Assembly (NCBI RefSeq): GCF_003254545.1
Contig: NZ_QJRH01000069.1
Coordinates: 62,001-126,000 of the forward strand
Origin: Flavobacterium tistrianum
Lineage (GTDB): Bacteria > Bacteroidota > Bacteroidia > Flavobacteriales > Flavobacteriaceae
DNA: 64,000 nt
Direction: 5' to 3'
The notes below the pieces were generated by a model. The model saw only the letters and a program-made list of their open reading frames with translations. It ran no database searches and was not told the DNA's origin. Every line of letters begins with the position of its first letter. Within the stretch, counting starts at the first letter, position 1. Positions 1 through 9,034 of the stretch are shown here, in pieces. A program made the translations under genes and the position numbers.

Positions 1-974
1 ATTTTATTGGTAATATGATAAGTTCCGCCATCAACCGCAATAATTGGTACAATAGCAGAAAGTCCTTCAATGAGCTTTAAAATACTTTCCTCTGGAACGA
101 TATTACCTGTTAGAATAATTCCAGAAATTGTTGGATAATTGGCCGATTCATTTGCCTGTAAAGCTCCCAAAATAATATCAGAACGATCTCCAGGAGTAAT
201 TACCAAAGCATTGTCATGCAAATGCACTAGATAATTATGAAGTTGCATGGCTCCAACACTATAGTGCCCGATTTCGTTATTCAGATAATTTTCTCCAAAA
301 AGAACTTTAGCATTTAATTCGCTTACAATTTCCTGCATAGTTGGATTATTCAAACTTGAAACAAGCGGAATAGTATTAATTAGTACATTTGAAGGAAGAC
401 TTTTTTGCAAACTACTAGTAACCAATTCAATATTTTCTGGTTGTACTTTATTTGCAAAAACCGATAAAACTTCAACCTCTTTTATTTTGAAAGAATCATA
501 AACCAGATACAAGCTGTCTAAAAGTTCCTCTAAGGTTTTACCCACTCCAGAACCAACAATTATGGTTGGAATTCCTAGATTTTTAGCGATTAAAACATTC
601 AAATCCAATTCGATAGAAGTTCCTTCACCGGTAAAACTGGTTCCTTCGACCAAAACGAAATCAAAACGTTCTTCCAGTTTTTTATATTTTTCAATAATTA
701 AATCTAGAACCTCCCCTATTTTACCTTTATTCTTCTTTTTGATTAGTCTGCTTTTGGTAATGGCATAAGCATCTTCAAACTGAATATCAAGGTTAAAATA
801 AGACAAAACGGTCTCAATATGATTGTCTACCTCACCATCAACAAAATCTTCGATTATAGGTCTAAAATAACCTACTTTGGCTGTTTTACCAATCAAGATA
901 CTCATCAATCCGAGCGTAATAATCGATTTACCGCTGTTATGGTCACTAGTGGCTATATATATTGCTTTACTCAT
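1..974 (-). CDS. pta: Phosphate acetyltransferase, N-terminal part (3' end cut by window)
   Basis: Pta interconverts acetyl-CoA plus phosphate and acetyl phosphate in the cytoplasm, normally working with acetate kinase. Only the first ~324 codons are in the window. Translation begins MSKAIYIATSDHNSGKS, the BioD-like P-loop NTPase domain that opens the long form of Pta. It continues into the DRTGG-like regulatory domain (GDRSDIILGALQANE). The catalytic PTA_PTB domain would lie outside. The start is the ATG at 974; no in-frame start is closer to a promoter. corA lies 64 bp upstream on the same strand, and a TAAATTTG box (complement of 1000-1007) could drive pta by itself. Assignment is by domain order and motif recall. 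Confidence 0.88.
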   Translation of the reverse strand, partial: MSKAIYIATSDHNSGKSIITLGLMSILIGKTAKVGYFRPIIEDFVDGEVDNHIETVLSYFNLDIQFEDAYAITKSRLIKKKNKGKIGEVLDLIIEKYKKLEERFDFVLVEGTSFTGEGTSIELDLNVLIAKNLGIPTIIVGSGVGKTLEELLDSLYLVYDSFKIKEVEVLSVFANKVQPENIELVTSSLQKSLPSNVLINTIPLVSSLNNPTMQEIVSELNAKVLFGENYLNNEIGHYSVGAMQLHNYLVHLHDNALVITPGDRSDIILGALQANESANYPTISGIILTGNIVPEESILKLIEGLSAIVPIIAVDGGTYHITNK

Positions 975-999
975 ATTTATTTACATTTATTCTAAATAT

Positions 1000-1007
1000 C
1001 AAATTTA
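1000..1007 (-). promoter_or_regulatory. Candidate -7 box of pta
   Basis: The minus strand reads TAAATTTG, an exact match to the flavobacterial TAnnTTTG element, 25 bp before the pta start. A TTG lies upstream at a spacing of about 15, shorter than the usual 17-23, so the -33 part is weak. Confidence 0.35.
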
Positions 1008-1038
1008 CAAAAATCAAGTTTTCAAATCTAAAATAACG

Positions 1039-2112
1039 CTAAAACCAGCGTCGCCTTTTGAAATAGATTATTAGGGCTATAACCAGCAAAAACATTACGC
1101 CCATGACTATAAAATAGCCATTTTGCGTTTTGAGTTCTGGCATGTTTTCAAAGTTCATTCCGTATACTCCCACTATAAAAGTAAGCGGAATAAATATCGC
1201 TGATATGATAGTCAGCGTTTTCATGATTTCATTCATTTTTCGGCTTTGCTCCGAAAAATAGAAATTGGAAGCACTTTCTAAAGCGCTCATATCTGATTCT
1301 ATCTGATCTAAAAGCTCTAAACTTTTCTGATGCAATCTAATAAAGAAATTGAAAGTTTCTTTTTGAATTAATCCATTATCATCGTCATCATCTTTTTTCG
1401 TTTTTAAATAATAAAGAGAATCTCGAAGTGGAACGATGGAACGTTTTAAGAAATTTAAGTTATCGCGATGATTTTCAATTTTCTCTAAAATAACTGGTTT
1501 AGCATCTTTTTTAGTCAAATTGATTAAATCTTCGATTTTATCTTCTTCATCTTCCAATGTAATGTAGAAATTCTCCATTACAGCGTCTAAAAGTAAATAC
1601 AAGAGATAATCTACCTTTTTGGTTCTAACAATTCCAGCATGCGTACGTAAACGCTCTCGAATGTGGGTAAAGAAGTCGCTACGCTTTTCTTGAAAGGAAA
1701 TTAAAATTCCGTCCTTCAGAATAAAGCTTAATTGTTCAACACTAATATTATCCGAATATTCAGAAGGAAGAAGTGATTTTATATTGAAAAACAGAATGTC
1801 TTGCTGATCTTCTAATTTTGTTCTTTTGGTTGTGTTTAAAATATCGGCAAGAAGAAAATCATCTAATTTAAAATGCGCGCCAATCGTTTTAATAAGGTCA
1901 ATATCATTAAGTCCGTGAATATTGAGCCAGTTGTTTTTTGTAAAATCAAAACAAGAATTCAAAGCTAGGACAGTAAACTTATCATACTCGACAACATCTG
2001 CGTCATTATATACAAAAAGTTGCATCTCTGTTTCGTGCTCTCTATGTGTGCCAGTATACTCTAAAGTAATGTGTTGCAGCTTGCGTCCTTTCTTGTATTT
2101 GATCTTTCTCAT
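1039..2112 (-). CDS. corA: CorA-family magnesium/cobalt channel
   Basis: 357 aa, the usual CorA length. CorA forms a pentameric inner-membrane channel for Mg2+ uptake. The long soluble, helix-rich N-terminal region (coiled-coil-like stretches around residues 180-290) is followed by two C-terminal membrane helices. The family signature GMN is at about residues 318-320 (YGMNFENMPE), at the end of the first helix. The protein ends in a basic cytoplasmic tail (KRRRWF), as is typical. It is followed on the same strand by pta after 64 bp, and preceded by a spacer carrying the dnaK terminator, so it is probably transcribed independently of dnaK. No riboswitch-like leader is seen. Confidence 0.93.
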   Translation of the reverse strand: MRKIKYKKGRKLQHITLEYTGTHREHETEMQLFVYNDADVVEYDKFTVLALNSCFDFTKNNWLNIHGLNDIDLIKTIGAHFKLDDFLLADILNTTKRTKLEDQQDILFFNIKSLLPSEYSDNISVEQLSFILKDGILISFQEKRSDFFTHIRERLRTHAGIVRTKKVDYLLYLLLDAVMENFYITLEDEEDKIEDLINLTKKDAKPVILEKIENHRDNLNFLKRSIVPLRDSLYYLKTKKDDDDDNGLIQKETFNFFIRLHQKSLELLDQIESDMSALESASNFYFSEQSRKMNEIMKTLTIISAIFIPLTFIVGVYGMNFENMPELKTQNGYFIVMGVMFLLVIALIIYFKRRRWF

Positions 2113-2195
2113 TCATGAAAATTTACAATAGTAATATTACGAAAAAGAATCTGAATGGGAAATGACAATTATCAGTTTGTGAAAAACCTAAATCT

Positions 2196-2215
2196 AGACG
2201 CACTGCAGTGCATCT
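2196..2215. repeat. Palindromic repeat, GCACTGCAGTGC family, copy 1
   Basis: A near-perfect 20-bp palindrome (AGACGCACTGCAGTGCATCT) followed by CTACG. The same core recurs at 14288-14364 (twice, inverted) and 28866-28885. Here it lies between the 5' end of corA and the dnaK terminator. Confidence 0.8.
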
Positions 2216-2234
2216 CTACGCAAAACAATATCTA

Positions 2235-2265
2235 TAAAAAAAACCGAGCCATTTCTGACTCGGTT
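2235..2265 (-). terminator. Rho-independent terminator of dnaK
   Basis: On the minus strand a 7-bp stem (AACCGAG / CTCGGTT, complement of 2242-2248 and 2259-2265) with a ~10-nt loop is followed by eight or more Ts. It lies about 50 bp past the dnaK stop. Confidence 0.85.
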
Positions 2266-2279
2266 CCTATATTCATTTG

Positions 2280-2305
2280 TAAAGACGCATCGCAATGCGT
2301 ATTTA
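2280..2305. repeat. Degenerate palindromic repeat, ACGCATcgcaATGCGT
   Basis: A diverged relative of the GCACTGCAGTGC palindrome: ACGCAT and ATGCGT arms around CGCA, with AAA/TTT outer pairs. It sits between the dnaK stop and its terminator. Confidence 0.5.
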
Positions 2306-2314
2306 CGGAGTAAA

Positions 2315-4198
2315 TTATTTTACCTCTTCGAATTCAACGTCTTCAACGTTGTCTCCAGAAGACTGCTCTTGTTGTGGAGCAGCTTGTTGTCCTTCACCTC
2401 CTTGAGCGTACATTGCTTCTGTAGCTGTTTTCCAAGCTGCATTTACATTGTCTAATCCTTTTTGGATTGCGTCAAGATCTTGAGATTGGTGAGCCATTCT
2501 CAATTCAGTTAAAGCGTATTCGATAGCTGTTTTTTGATCGTCTGTCAATTTATCTCCTAATTCTTTCAATTGAGATTCAGTTTGGAAGATAGTACTGTCA
2601 GCTTCGTTCAATTTCTCAGCTCTTTCTTTTGCAATTCTGTCAGCATCAGCATTAGCTTCAGCATCTTTTTTCATTTTTTCGATTTCTTCAGCTGTTAATC
2701 CAGAAGAAGCTTCGATACGGATATCGTGAGATTTTCCCGTTCCTTTATCAGTTGCAGAAACTTTGATGATACCATTAGCATCAATATCGAAAGTTACTTC
2801 GATTTGAGGAACTCCTCTTGGTGCTGGTGGAATACCATCTAAGTGGAAACGACCGATAGTTTTGTTATCAGCAGCCATTGCTCTTTCTCCTTGCAATACG
2901 TGGATTTCAACAGATGGTTGAGAATCAGCAGCAGTAGAGAATACTTGAGATTTTTTAGTTGGGATAGTTGTGTTAGCCTCAATTAATTTAGTTAATACAC
3001 CACCCATAGTTTCGATACCTAAAGAAAGAGGAGTTACGTCAAGTAACAATACATCTTTTACATCTCCAGATAAAACTCCACCTTGAATAGCAGCTCCAAT
3101 AGCCACAACCTCATCAGGGTTAACTCCTTTAGAAGCTTTTTTACCGAAGAATTTTTCTACTTCGTCAGCGATTCTTGGCATACGAGTAGAACCTCCTACA
3201 AGGATTACTTCGTCGATATCAGATGTAGATAAACCTGCATCTTTTAACGCTTTAGCAACTGGCTCCATAGAACGTTTTACTAAAGAATCAGATAATTGCT
3301 CAAATTTAGCTCTAGTTAATTTTTTAACTAAGTGTTTTGGTCCAGAAGCAGTAGCAGTTACGTATGGTAAGTTGATTTCTGTTTCAGCAGAAGATGATAA
3401 TTCAATCTTAGCTTTCTCAGCAGCTTCTTTCAAACGCTGTAATGACATTGGATCTAAACGTAAATCAATTCCTTCTTCAGTTTTGAATTCGTCAGCTAAC
3501 CAGTCAATAATAACTTGGTCAAAATCATCACCACCTAAGTGAGTATCACCGTTTGTAGATAATACTTCAAATACACCGTCTCCTAATTCAAGAACAGAGA
3601 TATCAAAAGTACCTCCACCTAAATCGTAAACAGCAATTTTTTGATCAGTTCCTTTTTTATCTAATCCGTAAGCAAGTGCAGCAGCAGTTGGCTCGTTGAT
3701 GATACGCATAACTTTAAGACCAGCGATTTCACCAGCTTCTTTTGTAGCCTGACGCTGAGCATCGTTAAAGTAAGCAGGAACAGTAATAACTGCCTCAGAA
3801 ACTGTTTGACCTAAATAGTCTTCAGCAGTTTTTTTCATTTTTTGAAGTGTCATTGCAGACAATTCTTGTGGAGTATATAAACGACCATCAATATCCACAC
3901 GTGGAGTATTGTTGTCACCTTTTACCACTTTGTAAGGAACTCTTTTTGCTTCACCTTCAGTTTCTGCAAAAGTATGTCCCATAAAACGTTTAATAGAAGC
4001 AATCGTTTTTGTAGGATTCGTTACTGCTTGTCTTTTTGCAGGATCACCTACTTTAATTTCTCCACCTTCAACAAAAGCGATGATAGATGGTGTAGTTCTT
4101 TTTCCTTCTGCGTTAGGGATAACAACTGCTTCGTTACCTTCCATTACAGAAACACAAGAGTTCGTCGTACCTAAGTCAATTCCGATTATTTTACCCAT
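2315..4198 (-). CDS. dnaK: Molecular chaperone DnaK (Hsp70)
   Basis: 627 aa. DnaK is an ATP-driven cytoplasmic chaperone that works with DnaJ and GrpE. The N-terminal actin-like ATPase domain begins [14 protein letters not shown] and holds the phosphate loops ([10 protein letters not shown] near residue 195, VGGSTRMP near 340). The substrate-binding domain ([14 protein letters not shown]) and helical lid follow, and the C-terminus is the conserved EFEEVK after a Q/G-rich linker. No dnaJ or grpE is adjacent, which is common in this phylum. The upstream region carries a -24/-12-like sequence and several TGACA/TGTCA repeats. A strong terminator follows. Confidence 0.98.
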   Translation of the reverse strand: MGKIIGIDLGTTNSCVSVMEGNEAVVIPNAEGKRTTPSIIAFVEGGEIKVGDPAKRQAVTNPTKTIASIKRFMGHTFAETEGEAKRVPYKVVKGDNNTPRVDIDGRLYTPQELSAMTLQKMKKTAEDYLGQTVSEAVITVPAYFNDAQRQATKEAGEIAGLKVMRIINEPTAAALAYGLDKKGTDQKIAVYDLGGGTFDISVLELGDGVFEVLSTNGDTHLGGDDFDQVIIDWLADEFKTEEGIDLRLDPMSLQRLKEAAEKAKIELSSSAETEINLPYVTATASGPKHLVKKLTRAKFEQLSDSLVKRSMEPVAKALKDAGLSTSDIDEVILVGGSTRMPRIADEVEKFFGKKASKGVNPDEVVAIGAAIQGGVLSGDVKDVLLLDVTPLSLGIETMGGVLTKLIEANTTIPTKKSQVFSTAADSQPSVEIHVLQGERAMAADNKTIGRFHLDGIPPAPRGVPQIEVTFDIDANGIIKVSATDKGTGKSHDIRIEASSGLTAEEIEKMKKDAEANADADRIAKERAEKLNEADSTIFQTESQLKELGDKLTDDQKTAIEYALTELRMAHQSQDLDAIQKGLDNVNAAWKTATEAMYAQGGEGQQAAPQQEQSSGDNVEDVEFEEVK

Positions 4199-4248
4199 TT
4201 TTTATATATTTAATTTTTGATTTTATTTTAATAACTCAGGTGGCATAA

Positions 4249-4265
4249 GTCAATCTTTGTGCCAA
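4249..4265 (-). promoter_or_regulatory. -24/-12-like element upstream of dnaK
   Basis: The minus strand reads TTGGCACAAAGATTGAC, matching TGGCAC-N5-TTGC except that the final GC is GA. It lies ~50 bp before the dnaK ATG. Resemblance to a sigma-54 site is by eye only; an enhancer-binding protein site is not established. Within 110 bp upstream are TGACA/TGTCA pentamers (4286, 4327, 4343, 4372) that could be heat-shock operator pieces. Confidence 0.3.
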
Positions 4266-4390
4266 TATAAAAAACCAAATAAAATTGTCAGTTTTGCGCC
4301 AGTGACCTAAAAATCATCTGCCAACATGACATTTTTCAAACCTGACAATCATGGCACGACATCTTTTTTCATGTCATTATGAAGCAATTA

Positions 4391-4471
4391 AGAAGCTATT
4401 TCCCGCTATCCGCTATATCTTTTATGCCAAACACTGGCATAAAAGGATGCCGCTTCTATCGGGGCTAGGGC
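4391..4471. repeat. 81-bp structured intergenic repeat, copy 1
   Basis: Begins AGAAGCTATTTCCCGCTATC and ends GCTTCTATCGGGGCTAGGGC. Its centre forms an 11-bp perfect hairpin (4419-4429 with 4435-4445, 5-nt loop). It is 72/81 identical to 16243-16323, with paired changes in the stem. It sits in the divergent dnaK/antiporter spacer. Confidence 0.85.
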
Positions 4472-4561
4472 ATCTGTTTTTAGAAGATCTTACTTTTTAA
4501 AAATCAGAATACTTTCATTAAATTGAAATTAATTACATTAGCATTTTTCAAAATTAAAATA

Positions 4562-5839
4562 ATGGAAAACTACAGCATTATCATTTTCATACTCACCATC
4601 GTAATAGGACTATCAGCTTTTGCAGATAAATTAAAAATCCCCTATCCTATTCTTTTGGTTATAGTTGGAGTTGAAATTGGCTTTATTCCAACCATGGCAG
4701 AAATTGAAATCAATCCCGAAATTATTTTCCTGTTATTTCTTCCTCCTTTATTATACGATGCTTCTTTTAATATTTCGTCAAAAGATTTTAAAACCAATCT
4801 CCATACGATAACTACTTTGGCAATTTGGCTTGTTTTCCTTACCACTATTGCAATTGCAGTTGTGGCTTATTACTTAATTCCAGAAATGACATGGCCATTG
4901 GCGTTTGTTTTAGGCGCAATACTTTCGGCTACAGATGCCGTTGCTGCAATAAACATTACTAAAGGACTTAAAATACCACATAAAACCATTACCATTTTAG
5001 AAGGCGAAAGTTTAATTAACGATGCCTCGGCGCTGGTAGCTTATCGTTTTGCAGTAGCAGCCGTAATGGGAGCCGCTTTTATAATATGGAAAGCAGCATT
5101 AGAATTTATTTTATTGCTTGGTGGCGGTTTTCTGGTTGGATTTGTAATGTCAAAAATTTTGGCATTCATCTTAAAACGAGTGCAAAAAAAGCCCGAAGTA
5201 ACCATCAGTTTTATGCTTTTAATGCCCTTTGTAACCTATCTTGTAGCAGAACATTTGCATGTTTCAGGCGTAATTGCAGTCGTTATTCTTGGATTGGCCA
5301 TTTCGAGATTCAGCAAAAAAATATTTCCTGAAAGCCTTAAAAATCAATCAAAGGGTCTGTGGGATGTAATTATATTTCTTTTAAACGGATTAATCTTTAT
5401 TCTCATTGGACTCAATTTTCGCTATATTTTGAAGGACATTGACAACGAAATGATTCTTCCTTATATTGGCTATGCCGCAATTATTACAATTGTCGCGTTA
5501 TTAGTCCGAATGGCGAGAGTTTATTTGCAGAAAATCAATCTCCAAAAAGCATTTCAAAAGAGTAAAAATGGAAAAAGAAAAGTGAGTGAACATGCACTTC
5601 TTGATTTCGGAAACAGTTTAATAATAAGCTGGTCAGGAATGCGAGGAATTGTTTCATTAGCTATTGCGATTGGATTGCCTAGATTTCTTGAAGACGGAAC
5701 TCCTTTTCCGCTCAGAAATGCCATTATTTTCATTTCTGTTGCAGTGGTGCTTATGACATTAATCGGACAAGGATTAACACTTCCGTGGATTGTCAAAAAA
5801 ATAAATGAAATTGAAGAAAAAAAGGAGCTAAACCAATAA
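4562..5839 (+). CDS. CPA1-type Na+(K+)/H+ antiporter
   Basis: About 425 aa from the ATG at 4562 (MENYSIIIFIL). An ATG 13 codons upstream is in frame but adds polar residues before the first helix, so the later start is preferred. The protein is almost entirely membrane helices (about 12). It carries the CPA1/NhaP hallmarks ATDAVAAIN and EGESLINDASALVAY, where the ND aspartate is the ion-binding residue, plus GMRGIVSLAIAIGLP near the C-terminus. It lacks the long cytoplasmic tail of some NhaP/NHE members. It exchanges monovalent cations for protons at the inner membrane; which ion cannot be told from sequence. The next small membrane gene starts 41 bp downstream. Confidence 0.88.
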   Translation: MENYSIIIFILTIVIGLSAFADKLKIPYPILLVIVGVEIGFIPTMAEIEINPEIIFLLFLPPLLYDASFNISSKDFKTNLHTITTLAIWLVFLTTIAIAVVAYYLIPEMTWPLAFVLGAILSATDAVAAINITKGLKIPHKTITILEGESLINDASALVAYRFAVAAVMGAAFIIWKAALEFILLLGGGFLVGFVMSKILAFILKRVQKKPEVTISFMLLMPFVTYLVAEHLHVSGVIAVVILGLAISRFSKKIFPESLKNQSKGLWDVIIFLLNGLIFILIGLNFRYILKDIDNEMILPYIGYAAIITIVALLVRMARVYLQKINLQKAFQKSKNGKRKVSEHALLDFGNSLIISWSGMRGIVSLAIAIGLPRFLEDGTPFPLRNAIIFISVAVVLMTLIGQGLTLPWIVKKINEIEEKKELNQ

Positions 5840-5880
5840 AATTCTAAATACACTAACTAGCCCAATTTAAACCAAAAACT

Positions 5881-6348
5881 ATGGAACAAGAACTAAAAGG
5901 TCATTTTGATGAATTTGAAAAACCTGAAATAATAAGACGTAAACTTCTGCCTTGGTGGATAAAAGTTTTCTGCTGGATTTTTATGCTAATGGGAATTTGT
6001 GCAATAGGTTCGCTCATCACTAATCTTTTTGTTTCGAATGTAAATTTATCTCTTTACGGATTCTCAACTGACACTGCCTATTCTGGAACTGGAATTTTTA
6101 TAATTTCTATTATGCTTTTAAAAGCATTTGCAGCATTTTCACTTTGGTTCGAAAAACCCAATGCTATCATGATTGCCAAAATAGACGCACTTGTAGGCAT
6201 TGCAATTTGTGTTGCATCTTTATTTATACTTCCTTTCAGTGCAGGAAAAGATCATTTTTCTTTTAGATTAGAAATTCTACTATTAATTCCATATTTCATG
6301 AAAATTAATAAAATTGAATACGAATGGGATAATCTTGAAAGTATCTAA
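5881..6348 (+). CDS. Uncharacterised small membrane protein
   Basis: 155 aa, not recognised as a named family. A charged N-terminus (MEQELKGHFDEFEKPE) is followed by about four hydrophobic segments (near residues 22-45, 57-80, 93-112 and 120-135), so it is probably an inner-membrane protein. It lies 41 bp after the antiporter and may be co-transcribed with it, which could hint at an accessory role, but nothing in the sequence proves this. Codon use matches its neighbours. Confidence 0.7.
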   Translation: MEQELKGHFDEFEKPEIIRRKLLPWWIKVFCWIFMLMGICAIGSLITNLFVSNVNLSLYGFSTDTAYSGTGIFIISIMLLKAFAAFSLWFEKPNAIMIAKIDALVGIAICVASLFILPFSAGKDHFSFRLEILLLIPYFMKINKIEYEWDNLESI

Positions 6349-6403
6349 GAAATAGCGTAATTTTATAACTCTACATTTTTGTTTAATTTAAAATAATCAA
6401 AAA

Positions 6404-6865
6404 ATGACTTCAGAAATCCTTTCCACAACACCAGATTCAGAAATCGTGACAACACGAATTCTGAATTTTCCACAAGAACTTGTTTTCAAGGCATGGAGCA
6501 ATCCTGATCATTTGAAAAATTGGTGGGGACCAAAAGGCTTCACCAATACATTTCATGAATTTGATTTTCGCGTAGGCGGAATATGGAAATTTACCATGCA
6601 CGGGGCCGAAAGAGGAAATTTTGAAAACGAATGCGAATTCATAAAAATAGAAAAACCTAATCTTATTGCGTGGAAACGCCATTCAAAACCACTTTTTCAG
6701 ATTCTGACAACCTTTGAAGCCATTTCTGAAAACCAAACAAAAGTAGTTTTCAAAATGCTTTTTGAAACCGAAGCAGAATGCCAAAAACTCAAACAATATG
6801 TTGTCGATAAAAATGAAGAAAACTTCGATAAACTTGAAGTTGAATTGGCGAAAATGGCATTGTAA
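6404..6865 (+). CDS. SRPBCC (AHSA1-like) domain protein
   Basis: 153 aa. It matches the activator-of-Hsp90-ATPase-1 (AHSA1) type of START/SRPBCC fold: TRILNFPQELVFKAWSNPDHLKNWWGPKGFTN near the N-terminus (residues 17-48), then GGIWKFTMHG and a C-terminal helix. Such single-domain proteins bind small hydrophobic ligands in a cavity; in bacteria their substrates are mostly unknown. It is a stand-alone cytoplasmic protein with no signal peptide. The ATG at 6404 is the first in frame. It is followed by a DUF1203 gene 76 bp downstream. Confidence 0.85.
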   Translation: MTSEILSTTPDSEIVTTRILNFPQELVFKAWSNPDHLKNWWGPKGFTNTFHEFDFRVGGIWKFTMHGAERGNFENECEFIKIEKPNLIAWKRHSKPLFQILTTFEAISENQTKVVFKMLFETEAECQKLKQYVVDKNEENFDKLEVELAKMAL

Positions 6866-6941
6866 TACGCCATTTAAAAACATAGCAAGATTTGGATTTT
6901 TTTGCTTCCTAACAAGTATGATTTTTGTATAAAAAAAAATT

Positions 6942-7415
6942 ATGGAAGCAAATTTTAAAATCAAACCTTTAAATCATACAGAATTTTCAGGCTACTTTGA
7001 ATTAACAGATCTAGAACTAGAAAAAATCGGCGCAATTAAAATGACAGTCGATAAATTTCCAGGTTTTCCTTGCAGAATAAGCTTAGAAGATGCTCAAATT
7101 GGCGAAGAAGTTATTCTTTTGCCCTACAACCATCATAAAACAACCTCACCTTATCAAGCAAGCGGACCAATTTTTATACGAAAAAAAGCCACTACACCTA
7201 CATTCGAAACAAATCAAATTCCACTTATGTTTAATCATAGATTGCTTTCGTTACGCGGTTATGATAAAAAAGGCATGATGAAAGAAGCATCTGTAGTTGA
7301 AGGAACTACTCTGAAAGAAAGTATAATCAAAACTTTTCAAAACGAAAAAATAGATTACATCCACATCCATAATGCAAGACCTGGCTGTTACAACTGTTTA
7401 GTTGAAAGAGTATAA
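6942..7415 (+). CDS. DUF1203 family protein
   Basis: 157 aa, cytoplasmic. The sequence FPCRISLEDAQIGEEVILLPY (residues 27-47) and the ending HIHNARPGCYNCLVERV match my recollection of DUF1203, a family of unknown function found near small stress-related genes. A conserved Cys/Arg pattern at the C-terminus (ARPGCYNC) could bind metal or be redox active; this is inference. It is preceded by an A-rich stretch rather than a Shine-Dalgarno site. It sits in a row of short plus-strand genes of unrelated families. Confidence 0.75.
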   Translation: MEANFKIKPLNHTEFSGYFELTDLELEKIGAIKMTVDKFPGFPCRISLEDAQIGEEVILLPYNHHKTTSPYQASGPIFIRKKATTPTFETNQIPLMFNHRLLSLRGYDKKGMMKEASVVEGTTLKESIIKTFQNEKIDYIHIHNARPGCYNCLVERV

Positions 7416-7531
7416 TTTAAAATGCTTCTTTTTAGATCAAATGAAATAAAAAATATGCATGCATAGTAATTTTATGAAATTCGTTTGTTTTTTATTCGTA
7501 ATTTCGGTTTTCAATAAAATAAAATATTAAA

Positions 7532-7969
7532 ATGGCTTCATTTGTAAAAGAAATATCTTTCCGCTGGTCAGATTTAGACCCAAATTTCCACGTTCGTCAC
7601 AGTGCTTATTACGATTTTGGTGCACAGCATCGTATCGAAATCCTTGAAGAACTTGGATTAACTTTAAAAGTAATGCAGACACAAGGCTTTGGACCTGTTT
7701 TATTTAGAGAAGAATGCGTTTTTAGAAAAGAATTAAAACTTTCAGACAAAATTTTCATTCATACTAAAACCTCAAAAATGAAAGCCGATGCTTCTCGCTG
7801 GTCCATCATTCACGAATTTAGAAGAGAAGACGATACACTTTGCGCAACGATTACGGTTGATGGTGCATGGATGGATACCAAACTTAGAAAATTGGCTTCT
7901 CCTACCCCAGAAATCGCAATCCAAGCGTTGAGTATTTTCCCTAAAAGCGATGATTTTGTTGGGCTATAA
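7532..7969 (+). CDS. Acyl-CoA thioesterase (hot-dog fold, 4HBT-like)
   Basis: 145 aa, the usual single hot-dog domain length. The N-terminus FRWSDLDPNFHVRHSAYYDF (residues 11-30) is the 4HBT-like motif, in which the Asp and the nearby His/Asn are active-site elements and the following helix lies on the domain axis. These enzymes hydrolyse acyl-CoA or acyl-ACP thioesters in the cytoplasm; the substrate is unknown. The gene is followed by a bidirectional terminator shared with the convergent downstream gene. Confidence 0.85.
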   Translation: MASFVKEISFRWSDLDPNFHVRHSAYYDFGAQHRIEILEELGLTLKVMQTQGFGPVLFREECVFRKELKLSDKIFIHTKTSKMKADASRWSIIHEFRREDDTLCATITVDGAWMDTKLRKLASPTPEIAIQALSIFPKSDDFVGL

Positions 7970-7992
7970 CCCCACAAATCTTAATCTTATAA

Positions 7993-8034
7993 AAAATCCC
8001 AAAAACAATTACTGATATTGTCTTTGGGATTTTT
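7993..8034. terminator. Bidirectional terminator
   Basis: An 11-bp stem AAAATCCCAAA / TTTGGGATTTT (7993-8003 with 8023-8033), extended by ACAAT/ATTGT pairs inside, has A-rich and T-rich flanks. It lies between the convergent thioesterase and 8062-8754 genes. Confidence 0.85.
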
Positions 8035-8061
8035 CTCTTAACCAAACTGTATTTTAATTTC

Positions 8062-8754
8062 CTATTGAAACTTTAGTCCAAAGTTTACTCTTTCAAAAGT
8101 GGTACTGCAAGAAAAGGCAAATCGTCCGACGTTGACAGTTCCAAAAATTCCGCCAAATGAATGTCCAGAATAAAATCCTCCAGCAGAAAACCGGCGAACT
8201 TGATATTTTAAAGCAATATCATTTACTCTCGAACTCAATTGTCCAAAAACAATCACATTTGGGATAATCTCGTAACTTCCAAAAACTTTGGGAACGAGTT
8301 TTTTATAATAATCAAAACTTTCGTCGGTATCATAATCAATTATTGACGAATGTAAATTTTCTAAGTTTCCGCCGATATAGGTGTTTTCAGAAAAATGCCA
8401 AGAGATGCTAAAACCTGTAAAAGTTCCTTCGTAACCACTTCTAGAATTGACATATCCTATGCCAATCGTAGCTCTAAATTTATCGCAAATTTTACCGATA
8501 TAACCCACATAAGTACGATCAATTTCAGACTTGTCAATTCCAGCACCAAAAATAATATCGTCTTCACACATCGTAAGAGCGTATTGAAAATAAGCCGAAT
8601 ATTGATCTTGGTTTGCCGCAACAACGCTCCGGCCTTTATCGAGGTCAATATTTGCAGAAATTAAGGTTGAGTTGATAACTGCAAAATCAAATGTATTGAG
8701 TTCTTGGGCAAATGTGGGGACTGTTAGCAGGAGCAAAAGTATTGTCTTTTTCAT
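8062..8754 (-). CDS. Secreted or outer-membrane beta-strand-rich protein, unknown function
   Basis: 230 aa with a clear signal peptide (MKKTILLLLLTVPTFAQE, cleavage probably after the Ala of TFA). The mature part alternates polar and hydrophobic residues, with many Gly/Tyr/Phe/Ser and short strand-like segments. It ends VNFGLKFQ, close to an outer-membrane beta-barrel C-terminus, although the last residue is Gln rather than Phe. I do not recognise a family. It is transcribed alone, with a 280-bp divergent spacer upstream shared with the alpha/beta hydrolase. Confidence 0.7.
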   Translation of the reverse strand: MKKTILLLLLTVPTFAQELNTFDFAVINSTLISANIDLDKGRSVVAANQDQYSAYFQYALTMCEDDIIFGAGIDKSEIDRTYVGYIGKICDKFRATIGIGYVNSRSGYEGTFTGFSISWHFSENTYIGGNLENLHSSIIDYDTDESFDYYKKLVPKVFGSYEIIPNVIVFGQLSSRVNDIALKYQVRRFSAGGFYSGHSFGGIFGTVNVGRFAFSCSTTFERVNFGLKFQ

Positions 8755-9034
8755 AATACTAATATTTAAGGCTTACAACATTCTGATACTAAATTACATA
8801 CATTTTTCCTGTTAATAAAAGAAGTCCTTTGAAGTGCTACATTATTCGTTAAAATACATTATTTTCAAAATCACAATCATTTAATCGATAAAATTTCAAT
8901 AAATCATCGATTATTGGCATTAAAAACAGTGAAACCTTTTCAAAAGCTTTTTTTCTGATAATTTTAAGATTTTAAGCTTTGTTTTAAAAATGGTTCGGTT
9001 TAACTTTATAAATCATAAAAACAATTGCCTCCAA
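8755..9034. other. 280-bp divergent spacer
   Basis: AT-rich spacer between the minus-strand secreted protein and the plus-strand hydrolase. The only structure seen is an 8-bp inverted repeat, TAATCGAT (8882-8889) and ATCGATTA (8906-8913), with a 16-bp gap. It could be an operator for either gene; this is unproven. No ORF or RNA gene is seen. Confidence 0.4.
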
